Assembly (NCBI GenBank): GCA_963849305.1
Contig: CAWKGV010000022.1
Coordinates: 62,001-126,000 of the forward strand
DNA: 64,000 nucleotides
Source: CAWKGV01 sp963849305
Lineage (GTDB): Bacteria > Pseudomonadota > Alphaproteobacteria > Acetobacterales > Acetobacteraceae
Direction: 5' to 3'
The notes under the pieces are model-generated. The model was not told the DNA's origin and did not search any database. It saw only the letters and a program-made list of their open reading frames with translations. Position 1 is the stretch's first letter; each line of letters opens with the position of its first letter. Shown here piece by piece: positions 1-7,535 of the stretch. The position numbers and the translations under genes are program-made.

Positions 1-104
1 CTGTCGAGCAGGGGGCCAAGGACTTGACGCAAGCGTTGCTCGACGACTTCCACGATCGTACCTTGTGGCGAGCCGGACCCGACAAGTTGGCTGAAGGGCA
101 TCAT
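1..104 (-). CDS. Possible 5' end of a leftward gene, unidentified, cut by window edge
   Basis: Reading leftward from ATG codons at 104 and 101, the frame stays open to the window edge (34 codons). It reads like protein (a segment EVVEQRLRQVLGPLLD suggests a helix) but no family is recognised. No good purine-rich ribosome binding site precedes the ATGs, which weakens the call. If real, it is divergent from gluconokinase and 105-283 would be a shared promoter region, in which I see no other gene. Confidence 0.25.
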   Translation of the reverse strand, partial: MMPFSQLVGSGSPQGTIVEVVEQRLRQVLGPLLD

Positions 105-283
105 TGGCACTGTGAGGAGAGGATTAGGGAATAATTATCAGGCCAATACGATCATCCTCACGACAGGGCAAGCGAGAAAAGCCCTGCGGGCGTGACACGC
201 TCGCTCGCCTTGGGCAGGATCGCGGAATGCTCTCCCATCTCGCCCCACCGACTCCACGCCTCCCCGCCGGTTAGGAGCCCCCG

Positions 284-805
284 ATGTCCCTGCCCCTGGT
301 CCTCGTCATGATGGGCGTCTCGGGCAGCGGCAAGACCACGGTCGCGACCGGGGTGGCCGAACGCCTCGGCTGGGACGTGCTGGAGGGCGACAAGTTCCAC
401 CCCAAGGCCAATGTCGAGAAAATGTCCCGCGGCATCGCCCTCGATGATGCCGACCGCCTCCCCTGGCTCACCGCCATCGCCGCCGCGATCGACCGGGAGC
501 TGGCAGCCGGCCGGTCCGCCGTGGTGGCGTGCTCGGCTCTGAAACGCAGCTACCGCGACATCCTGATCGGCCGGCGCCGCAACGTCGCCCTGATTTATCT
601 CCAGGGCGCGGCTGAGCTGATCGGCGCGCGGATGGCCGCCCGCAAGGGCCATTTCATGCCGCCCGAGCTGCTCGCCAGCCAGTTCGCGACGCTGGAAGAG
701 CCAGGCCCCGACGAAGCCCCGATCATCGTCCCGGTCACCCCGCCGCCGGCCAAGATCGTCGAACAGGTGCTGGTCGCCCTCAGGGAACGGAGGCTCATCG
801 CATGA
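284..805 (+). CDS. gntK: Gluconokinase
   Basis: ATP-dependent cytoplasmic kinase that converts gluconate to 6-phosphogluconate, feeding the Entner-Doudoroff or pentose phosphate route. The 173-residue length is normal for the GntK family. A P-loop (GVSGSGKT, residues 11-18) is followed by the EGDKFHPKANVEKM segment and an ACSALKRSYRDILI block, all typical of gluconokinases. The stop overlaps the ATG of the next gene by 4 nt (ATGA), so the two are translationally coupled. Its position ahead of a sugar dehydrogenase and a lactonase fits the kinase step after oxidation of an aldose to an aldonate. The function call is secure; gluconate as sole substrate is inferred from the family. Confidence 0.93.
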   Translation: MSLPLVLVMMGVSGSGKTTVATGVAERLGWDVLEGDKFHPKANVEKMSRGIALDDADRLPWLTAIAAAIDRELAAGRSAVVACSALKRSYRDILIGRRRNVALIYLQGAAELIGARMAARKGHFMPPELLASQFATLEEPGPDEAPIIVPVTPPPAKIVEQVLVALRERRLIA

Positions 806-1590
806 GCAGCGCAAACGCACCCGTCGCCGCCTTCGCCGCCTACCCCAGCCTCAAGGACCGAGCCGTGCTCATCACCGGCGGCGCCACCGGCATCGGCGCC
901 GAGCAGGTCGCGCAGTTCGCGGCCCAGGGCGCCCGCGTCGCCTTCCTCGACATCGCCGACCAGCCCGCCCACGCGCTCGCCGCCCGCCTCAAGGCCGAGG
1001 GCCACCACGAGCCGCACTACCAGCATTGCGACCTCACCGACATCGCCGCCCTGCAAGCCGCGATCGCCGAGGCCGCGCGCCGGCTCGGCCCGATCACGGT
1101 CCTGGTCAACAACGCCGCCAACGACCAGCGCCACCAATGGCAGGACATGACCCAAGCCTATTGGGACGAGCGGCTGGCGGTGAACCTGCGCCACCAGTTC
1201 TTCGCCATCCAGGCGGTGGCTCCGATGATGCGCCAGGCGGGCGGCGGCTCGATCGTCAATTTCGGCTCGATCTCCTGGCATGTCGGCCAAGGCGGGATGC
1301 CCGCCTACACCACCGCCAAGGCCGCGGTCGAGGGGCTCACCCGCGGCATGTCGCGCGACCTCGGCCCGGACCGGATCAGGGTCAATTGCGTCATCCCCGG
1401 CTGGATCATGACCGAGCGCCAGCGCACCCTCTGGCTCACCCCGGAGGCCGAGGCCGATTTGATGAAGGCCCAGTGCCTGAAGGAGAAGGTGATGCCCGCC
1501 GACGTGGCCCGCCTAGTGCTATGGCTCGCCGCCGACGACAGCCGGATGTGCACTAGCCAGCTCTGGGTCGTGGACGGCGGCTGGATGTGA
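802..1590 (+). CDS. SDR-family aldose dehydrogenase, XylB (D-xylose 1-dehydrogenase)-like
   Basis: NAD(P)-dependent short-chain dehydrogenase of 262 residues. The Rossmann glycine motif TGGATGIG is at residues 25-32, and the catalytic Ser156, Tyr169 and Lys173 (YTTAK) are present. Long stretches (YPSLKDR, FLDIADQ, YWDERLAVNLRH, NFGSISWH, AAQCLK-like AQCLKEK) closely resemble Caulobacter-type D-xylose 1-dehydrogenase, so oxidation of an aldopentose or hexose at C1 to a lactone is likely. It overlaps gluconokinase upstream by 4 nt and is followed by an SMP-30 lactonase, matching an oxidative sugar pathway. Exact sugar (xylose, arabinose, galactose, glucose) cannot be decided from sequence alone. 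Confidence 0.85.
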   Translation: MSSANAPVAAFAAYPSLKDRAVLITGGATGIGAEQVAQFAAQGARVAFLDIADQPAHALAARLKAEGHHEPHYQHCDLTDIAALQAAIAEAARRLGPITVLVNNAANDQRHQWQDMTQAYWDERLAVNLRHQFFAIQAVAPMMRQAGGGSIVNFGSISWHVGQGGMPAYTTAKAAVEGLTRGMSRDLGPDRIRVNCVIPGWIMTERQRTLWLTPEAEADLMKAQCLKEKVMPADVARLVLWLAADDSRMCTSQLWVVDGGWM

Positions 1591-1600
1591 CCACCAGAAT

Positions 1601-1640
1601 CCCCCTCCCCTTGCGGGAGGGGTCAGGGGAGGGGTCGATA
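1601..1640. repeat. G/C-rich palindromic repeat (REP-like), copy A
   Basis: CCCCTCCC (1602-1609) pairs with GGGAGGGG (1615-1622) around a CTTGC loop and is followed by a second GGGGAGGGG stretch. Related palindromes lie at 30368-30401 and 34621-34652. A translation start at 1587 would read through this element, giving a low-complexity leader unlike the protein family, so the lactonase start is placed after it. Confidence 0.6.
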
Positions 1641-1643
1641 AAC

Positions 1644-2579
1644 ATGTGGGAACCCAACCAGCGTTACCCGGACCCTGCCGTGCGGGTGCTGCATCCGGAC
1701 TTCAACGCCTACCGCCTGCCGCTCGCCTCGGTGGAACGGCTCGCGACCGGCTGCCGCTGGTCCGAGGGGCCGGTCTGGTTCGGCGACGCGCGTTGCGTGC
1801 TCTGGAGCGACATCCCCAACGACCGTATCCTGCGCTGGGACGAGGAAACCGGCGCCGTCACCGTGTTCCGCAAGCCCTCGAACAACGCCAACGGCAACAC
1901 CCGCGACCGCCAGGGCCGGCTCGTCACTTGCGAGCATCGCGGCCGGCGCGTGGTGCGCACCGAGTATGACGGCGCGCTCACCGTGCTGATGGACCGCCAC
2001 GAGGGCAAGCGGCTCAACTCCCCCAACGACGTGGTGGTGAAGTCGGACGGCTCGATCTGGTTCACCGACCCCGTGTTCGGCCTGCTCGGCTACTACGAGG
2101 GCGAGAAGCAAGCGCAGGAACTACCGGCGGCGCTTTGGCGCATCGACGGCCAGACCGGCCGCGCGACGATGCTGGCCGACGACATCGAAGGGCCGAACGG
2201 CCTCGCCTTCTCGCCCGATGAACGCACACTCTATGTCGTTGCCTCGCGCGAGACCCCGCGCAAGATCCTCGCCTTCGATGTCCTGGACGGCGCGCGGCTT
2301 GGCGAGCGCCGCGTGTTCATCGATGCCGGCCCCGGCACGCCTGATGGGTTCCGCGTCGATATCGCCGGCAACCTCTGGTGCGGCTGGGGCATGGGCCAGG
2401 CGGAGCTGGACGGCGTGCGCGTGTTCAATCCCGCCGGCGAGCCGATCGGCCATATCGGCCTGCCGGAACGCTGCGCCAATCTCTGTTTCGGCGGGCGCTG
2501 GCGCAACCGGCTGTTCATGGCCGCGAGCCACGGTCTTTACGCACTCTACGTGAACACCCAAGGCGTCCCCGACGGATGA
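1644..2579 (+). CDS. SMP-30/gluconolactonase/LRE family sugar lactonase
   Basis: Predicted metal-dependent six-bladed beta-propeller lactonase that hydrolyses an aldonolactone to the aldonic acid. Recognisable family segments include RWSEGPVWF near the N-terminus (metal-ligand Glu), NNANGNTRDRQGRLVTCEH, RLNSPNDVVV (Asn/Asp ligand region), GSIWFTDP, GPNGLAFSPDERTLYV and TPDGFRVDIAGNLWC. The frame is also open from an ATG at 1587, but that start would translate the palindromic repeat; ATG 1644 (MWEPNQRYPDP) gives 311 residues, normal for the family. It follows the SDR dehydrogenase directly and would act on its lactone product. Cytoplasmic, as no signal peptide is seen. Substrate is unknown. 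Confidence 0.88.
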   Translation: MWEPNQRYPDPAVRVLHPDFNAYRLPLASVERLATGCRWSEGPVWFGDARCVLWSDIPNDRILRWDEETGAVTVFRKPSNNANGNTRDRQGRLVTCEHRGRRVVRTEYDGALTVLMDRHEGKRLNSPNDVVVKSDGSIWFTDPVFGLLGYYEGEKQAQELPAALWRIDGQTGRATMLADDIEGPNGLAFSPDERTLYVVASRETPRKILAFDVLDGARLGERRVFIDAGPGTPDGFRVDIAGNLWCGWGMGQAELDGVRVFNPAGEPIGHIGLPERCANLCFGGRWRNRLFMAASHGLYALYVNTQGVPDG

Positions 2580-2607
2580 TCGGCCTGAACGCGCGCAGTC
2601 ACTCGCG

Positions 2608-4152
2608 ATGAGACACCCCTTCTTCGCGCTCGCCGATCACCGCAGCTCGGTGCGCACCGAGTTGGTGGCCGGGCTCACCACCTGGCTCACCATGGCCTAC
2701 ATCATCGTGGTCAACCCGAGCATCCTGGCCGCCGCCGGCATCGACCACGGCGCGGCCTTCGTCGCGACTTGCGTGGCTGCGGCGATCGGCTCGGCGGCGA
2801 TGGGACTAATCGCCGACCTGCCTTTGGCGCTGGCGCCGGGCATGGGCCTCAACGCCTATTTCACCTATTCGGTCGTCCAGGGCATGGGCGTGCCGTGGCA
2901 GACGGCGCTCGGCGCGGTGTTCATCTCCGGCGTGCTGTTCCTGTTAATCAGCATCTTTCGCATCCGCGAATGGCTGATCAACGCCATTCCGCTCTCGCTC
3001 AAGCTTGGCATCGGCGCCGGCATCGGGCTGTTCCTCGGCCTGATCGGCCTGCACGACATGGGCGTCGTCGCCGGCGATCCGGCCACCCTGGTGACGCTCG
3101 GCCATCTGCGCTCAGCCTCGGCGCTGCTCTCCTGCATCGGCTTCCTGATCATCGCCGGGCTCGCCGCGCGCGGGTTCCCGGGCGCGATCCTGGTCGGCAT
3201 CCTCGTCACCGCCGCCCTCGGGGTGCCGTTCGGGCTGACCCGGTTCCACGGCGTCCTCGCCCCACCGCCGTCGCTCGCTCCGAGCTTCCTCAAGCTCGAC
3301 ATCGTGGGCGCCGCCTCGCTCGGCATCCCGGCCGTGGTGCTGACCTTCTTCCTGGTCGATGTGCTGGACAACGCCGGCACCTTGATCGCCACCACCCACC
3401 GCGCCGGCCTGATGCGCCCGGACGGCACGGTGCCGCGACTGCGCGAGGCGCTACTGGCCGATGGCGGCGGGGCGATCCTGGGCGCCGTGCTCGGCACCAG
3501 CACCACCACGAGCTATATCGAGAGCGCCGCCGGGATCGAGGCCGGGGGGCGTACCGGGCTCACCGCGGTCACGGTCGCGATGCTGTTCCTGTTGGCGCTG
3601 CTCTTCGCCCCGCTCGCCACCGCCATCCCGGGCTTCGCCACCGCGCCCGCCTTGGTGTTCGTCGCCTGCCTGATGGCCCGCGCGCTGGCCGACGTGCCCT
3701 GGGCGGACGCGACCGAGGCGATCCCGGCGGTGGTGCTGACCATCGCCACCCCGTTCACCTTCTCGATCGCGACCGGGATCGGCATCGGCTTCGTGGTCTA
3801 TGCCGTGGTCAAGACCGCCGCCGGCCGCGCGCGCGAGGTGGCGGGCGCGGTGTGGCTGATCGCGGCGATTTCGATTTTGCGCTTTGCCCTGAACCCTGCG
3901 TTCGGCCGACACGACCCTCGGGCGCAAAAACCCGTGCGAAAGCTGATGAAACCGCTGACCGTACCGCCGCGGGCGCGATCACTCTGGAGCAGTTGGCGTG
4001 GTGGTTTATCGAGCATGGGCGTTCGTGGCTCGTCGGGCCGGAGATGGGATTGCCGGTCGGCCCTTGGGCCGACCGGTAGAGACGCGCGGCTGACCGCTAG
4101 TCGTTGGCTTGACGCAGCGCTTCGCACACGGCGTCGGTCACCTGCTGCGTAG
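2608..4152 (+). CDS. NCS2-family purine/xanthine permease (AzgA-like) with aberrant C-terminal tail
   Basis: Inner-membrane nucleobase transporter with many hydrophobic helices. Family hallmarks are the N-terminal RSSVRTELVAGLTTWLTMAY segment, the PLALAPGMGLNAYFTYSVV loop, FFLVDVLDNAGTLI and a TSTTTSYIESAAGIEAGGRTG motif. Similarity fades after about residue 430 (SILRFALNP), where members of the family normally end. The frame then continues for roughly 80 arginine-rich residues that look non-native, running past a perfect hairpin (4053-4076) and into the 3' end of the convergent tartrate dehydrogenase remnant. The natural stop was probably lost by an insertion or deletion near 3890-3910. In another frame, 3960-4079 reads like the C-terminus of an unrelated protein (LEQLAWWFIEHGRSW). 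Activity is possible if the tail is tolerated. Confidence 0.85.
   Translation: MRHPFFALADHRSSVRTELVAGLTTWLTMAYIIVVNPSILAAAGIDHGAAFVATCVAAAIGSAAMGLIADLPLALAPGMGLNAYFTYSVVQGMGVPWQTALGAVFISGVLFLLISIFRIREWLINAIPLSLKLGIGAGIGLFLGLIGLHDMGVVAGDPATLVTLGHLRSASALLSCIGFLIIAGLAARGFPGAILVGILVTAALGVPFGLTRFHGVLAPPPSLAPSFLKLDIVGAASLGIPAVVLTFFLVDVLDNAGTLIATTHRAGLMRPDGTVPRLREALLADGGGAILGAVLGTSTTTSYIESAAGIEAGGRTGLTAVTVAMLFLLALLFAPLATAIPGFATAPALVFVACLMARALADVPWADATEAIPAVVLTIATPFTFSIATGIGIGFVVYAVVKTAAGRAREVAGAVWLIAAISILRFALNPAFGRHDPRAQKPVRKLMKPLTVPPRARSLWSSWRGGLSSMGVRGSSGRRWDCRSALGPTGRDARLTASRWLDAALRTRRRSPAA
4053..4076. terminator. Perfect 11-bp hairpin between convergent genes
   Basis: CCGGTCGGCCC (4053-4063) pairs exactly with GGGCCGACCGG (4066-4076) around TT. 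It lies between the permease and the convergent tartrate dehydrogenase remnant, where a bidirectional terminator is expected. There is no T-tract on either side, so an intrinsic terminator is not certain. Confidence 0.45.
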
Positions 4153-5175
4153 TCGCCTTGCCGCCGAAGTCGGGCGTGTGCAGCGCCGGGTCGGCCGTCA
4201 CGCGCTCGACGGCCTGCATCAGCCGCGCCGGCCGCCGGCTTCTCGCCGAGATGCTCTAGCATCATGGCGCGCGGTCCAGAAGGTGGCGACGGGTTGGCGA
4301 TGCCCTTGCCGGTGATGTCAAAGGCCGAGCCGTGGATCGGCTCGAACATCGAGGGCGTCGTGCGCTCGGGATTGATGTTGGCGGTCGGCGCGATGCCGAG
4401 CGATCCGGCCAACGCCGCCGCGAGATCGGAGAGGATGTCGGCATGCAGGTTGGTGGCGACGATCGTGTCGAGCGTCTGCGGCCTCATGACCATGCGCATG
4501 GTCATCGCATCGACAAGCATCTTGTCCCAGGTCACGTCGGGGAACTCGTGGGCGACCTCGGCGGCGATCTCGTCCCACATCACCATGGCGTGGCGCTGCG
4601 CGTTGCTCTTGGTGACGACGGTGAGCAGTTTGCGCGGCCGTGAGCGGGCCAACTCGAAGGCGTAGCGCATGATGCGCAGCGACGCCGGGGCGCGTCATGA
4701 CCGAGACGTCCTGGGCCACCTCGATCGGCAGGCCCTTGTGCGCGCGACCGCCCACGCCGGAGTACTCGCCTTCCGAGTTCTCGCGAATAATGACCCAGTC
4801 GAGCTCCGGGCCAGAGACGTGGCGCAGGGGGCTGGTGATGCCGGGCAGGATGCGGGTGGGGCGGACGTTGGCGTACTGGTCGAGCGGCTGACAGATGGCC
4901 AGGCGCAGCCCCCAGAGCGTGATGTGGTCGGGGATGTCGGGCGCGCCGACGGCGCCAAACAGGATGGCGTCGAAGGTGCGCAACTGGTCGGCGCCGTCCG
5001 CCGGCATCATGACCCCGTGCTTTTTGTAGTAATCCGACCCCCAGTCGAAGTCTTGGAACTCGAGGGTGAAGCCGCGGTCGCGCTCGGCGCAAACCTTCAG
5101 CGCCTTGACTGCGGCGTCGACGACCTCCGGGCCGATGCCATCGCCGCCCATCGCGGCGATTTTGTAAGTGCGCAT
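4097..5175 (-). pseudogene. Tartrate/isopropylmalate-type dehydrogenase (TtuC-like), multiply frameshifted
   Basis: The N-terminal half reads in one frame from ATG 5175 (MRTYKIAAMGGDGIGPEV, then a substrate-loop region and WVIIRENSEGEYSGVGGR), characteristic of NAD-dependent tartrate dehydrogenase/decarboxylase. A frameshift near 4676-4690 moves the reading to another frame (RYAFELARSRPRK, TKSNAQRHAMVMWDEIAAEV, ATNLHADILSDLAAALAGS, SMFEPIHGSAFDITGKGIANP). Near 4265-4310 the expected VATFW block appears out of frame, and a further shift is needed to read the last 40 residues to the stop at 4097-4099. At least three indels therefore interrupt one ancestral gene of about 355 codons. No single frame gives a full enzyme, so it is inactive unless the assembly is wrong. 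Confidence 0.85.
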
Positions 5176-5192
5176 GCGTGTGTTCCTCCTGG

Positions 5193-5452
5193 TTCGGGTT
5201 GCCGGGCGACGGCATTAACGCCTGGTGGATGCCTTCCGCAAAGCCTCCGAACAGGATCCGCTACATTCACACCCGCCATGAGGAGAGCGCGGCGCTGGCG
5301 GCGTGCGGCTATGCCAAGTTCTCCGGCCGGCTAGGGGTCTGCTTCGCCACCACCGGACCGGGGGCGGTGCATCTGCTTAACGGGCTCTATGACGCCAAGG
5401 TGGATGGTGCGCCGGTGCTCGCGATTACCGGCATGACCTACCACGACTTTGG
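5193..5452 (+). pseudogene. Thiamine-pyrophosphate enzyme (pyruvate oxidase/acetolactate synthase-like) N-terminal fragment
   Basis: Only part of the N-terminal PYR domain survives. FGLPGDGIN is followed, after a compensated frameshift, by IRYIHTRHEESAALAACGYAKF, then GVCFATTGPGAVHLLNGLYDAKVDG and PVLAITGMTYHD. This includes the catalytic-type Glu in RHEE and the TGPG loop of TPP-dependent oxidases. Similarity stops abruptly around 5452, where the sequence becomes unrelated. There is no start codon in a sensible context; the fragment begins just upstream of the tartrate dehydrogenase remnant on the opposite strand. It is a dead gene fragment at a rearrangement junction. Confidence 0.75.
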
Positions 5453-5639
5453 TGAAGTGGGACTGGAGACTTGCCCGCCTCGGCTGAGGCGGGCTCCTGC
5501 ATCGGCCGCGGAGTGCGCGGGCGCGCGGCGGCCCCGGTGCAGCGAGAGCGTGAACAAGTCGATGCGAGCAGCGTGAGCCGGACACCATCAGCGGCCGTGA
5601 AGCTGCCCGTGGCCTCTCGGCGTAGCCGACCAGGGTACA
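5453..5639. other. Unassigned junction sequence with a perfect 9-bp hairpin
   Basis: This stretch lies between the TPP-enzyme fragment and a solute-binding-protein fragment and belongs to neither. It contains GCCCGCCTC/GAGGCGGGC (5471-5492, loop GGCT). No coding similarity is recognised. It could be the scar of a mobile element, but no terminal repeats or transposase are visible. Confidence 0.4.
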
Positions 5640-5888
5640 AGCGATCCCTTCTGGCTCGATCCCAAAGACCCGCACCGGTTGCCCTACGTGCGCGAAACCG
5701 TCCTGGGGCCGACTACTCCCACCTACAATGGTTACAATCCGGCCTGGGCCGAGGTCGATGCCCAGCAGCTCTGGGGGCGAGCCCATGCCGCCGCCATCAA
5801 GAAAGGGATGACGCCGGCGGCCACCGTGGACGAAGCGTTCAAACAGGCCGAGGCGATCTTCGCCAAATACCCGATCGCGCAGGGCTGA
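5640..5888 (+). pseudogene. C-terminal fragment of an ABC sugar-binding protein (copy 0)
   Basis: Eighty-two codons match the end of the intact solute-binding protein at 7536-8918: SDPFWLDPKDPHR, then YVRETVLGPT, YNGYNPAWAEVDAQQLWGRA, EAIFAKYPI. The rest of the gene is absent. Downstream of the stop the 13-nt TGACGAGGCGAGC is identical to the junction between the intact binding protein and its permease (8916-8928), but the permease ATG is CTG here and no permease follows. This is a relic of a third binding-protein-permease unit. Confidence 0.85.
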
Positions 5889-6048
5889 CGAGGCGAGCCT
5901 GCAATCGACCGGTTGCGTCGAGCCGGTCTCTGCGAGCGTCCCGAAGGGTTTGACACGAGGGCGTTGACCCGGCGACCTGCCCGGCGTAAGCGCTGAAGAA
6001 AATCAAACGGCCCATCTCGGGCGCGGCAGACAGGGAGGGGGAACGGCC

Positions 6049-7462
6049 ATGGGGACCATGAGCCGACGTTCGGTATTGGGCGGCGTTTTAGGCACCGCGA
6101 CGGCCAGCACGCTTGCACGACCGTTCATCGCCAATGCCGCGGCCGTGACGGCGACCGTCTGGCAACAGCAGGGTTTCGTCCCCCAGGAGGACACCGCCTT
6201 CCGCAAGATGTGCGCCGACTACGAAAAGGCGAGCGGCAACAAGGTCGACTACAGCATCACACCCTTTTTGGCACTAGGCGAGAAGACCGTGTCGGCGCTG
6301 ACCAGCGGGGAGGTCCGGACCTTATTTGCCTCGACGCCCCGGAGTCGATCCTTCCCCAGAACGCCTGGGACGACCGGCTGGTGGACGTCACCGACGTCGT
6401 CGCGACGCAGAAGCCGCAACTCAGCCAAACCGCGCTGCTGTGTTCGCGTTTCTACAACGAGGCCAGGAAGGAGCGCAGCTACTACCTGACGCCGTACAAA
6501 CTGGCGGGCATACCCTTCCATGTCTGGGGAGACCTGGTGGAGCGCGCCGGCTACAAGCTCGCGGACGCGCCGAAGACCTGGGACGCCTTCTGGGACTTCT
6601 TCAAGCCGGTGCAGACGCAACTGCGTAAGAAGATACGCAGGATCTATGGCCTCGGCCTGCAGATGACCACCGTCGGACCGGATGACGGCAATGGCCTTTT
6701 CTACGGATTCCTGGTCGCCAACGGCGGCAAGGGCATCGTCACCAGTGAGGGCAAGCTGCACACCAGCGACCGCGGGTGCGCGAGGCGGCGATCAAATCCG
6801 TGACCTACATGACGAACGCCTACAAGGGAGGGTAAGTGCCGCCGGAGGCGCTGAGCTGGAGCGATGCCGACGACAACAATGCCTTCCACGAGAAGGCGAT
6901 CGTGATGGATTTCGACGGCACGATCTCGACCGAACTCGCGATGTCCAGCAACAAGCAAGCCTACTACCACGAGATGGTGACGCTCGGACTGCCGCACGGC
7001 AACGACGGCCAGCCCATGCCGGCTCAGGTCGGCGTCGGCGGCGGCTTCATCCCGAAGGGGGCGAAGAACGTCGAGGTCGCCAAGGAGTTCATGAAGTACA
7101 TGATCCAGCCGCAGGTGATGAACGAGTATCTGAAAGGCGGCCTCGGCCGCTGGCTGCCGTCGATACCTGCTCTGGTAACCAGCGATCCGTTCTGGCTCGA
7201 TCCCTCGGACCCGCACCGGCCGCCCTATGTGCGCGAATGCCTGTTGGGGCCGACCATCCCGAGCTATAACGCTTACAATCCTGCCTGGGGCCAGGTCAAC
7301 GCCGAGCAGCTCTGGGGCCAGGCCAATGCCGCCGTCATCAAGCAAGGCGTGACACCGGCCGCGGCCGTGGACAAGGCGTTCAAGCGAGCCGAGGCGATCT
7401 TCACGAAATATCCGATCGCGTCGAGGGCGGGCGACATTGACGGGCAGGCTGACGTGGCGTAA
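6049..7462 (+). pseudogene. Extracellular sugar-binding protein (copy 1), two frameshifts and a nonsense codon
   Basis: Near-duplicate of the intact binding protein at 7536-8918. ATG 6049 begins a Tat-type signal (MSRRSVLGG, then LARPFIANAAA). The frame is lost near 6318 (expected PDLISFDAPE reads out of frame) and again near 6770 (expected DDPKVREAAI). At 6833-6835 TAA replaces the Tyr codon of the conserved EGYVPPEAL block. The remainder (PPEALSWSDADDNNAFHEKA to EAIFTKYPIAS) is well preserved, with a slightly extended C-terminus. Three independent lesions make this a pseudogene, probably released from selection by the intact neighbour. Confidence 0.9.
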
Positions 7463-7476
7463 GCGGCTGATATAAT
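7449..7476 (+). promoter_or_regulatory. Candidate promoter for the first sugar ABC cassette
   Basis: CTGACG (7449-7454), a 16-nt spacer and TATAAT (7471-7476) lie in an unusually A/T-rich pocket 60 bp upstream of the binding-protein start at 7536. The -10 matches consensus exactly, the -35 only partly. Confidence 0.4.
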
Positions 7477-7535
7477 AATAGCCAACCATAATAATGAACG
7501 TCGCGCAGAGCGGCAGGCAGGGAAGGGATACGGCC

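Noticed and set aside
1587..1643. Earlier ATG for the lactonase
   Set aside because: It would translate the palindromic repeat into a Pro/Arg/Gly leader absent from the family; ATG 1644 is a better start.
4053..4076. Inverted repeat as an insertion sequence terminus
   Set aside because: It is a compact palindrome with a 2-nt loop between convergent genes, better explained as a terminator; no transposase is near.
5500..5639. Possible group II intron or IS end in the junction sequence
   Set aside because: The sequence has a vague feel of a mobile-element end, but no domain V, terminal repeat, target duplication or encoded enzyme could be shown.
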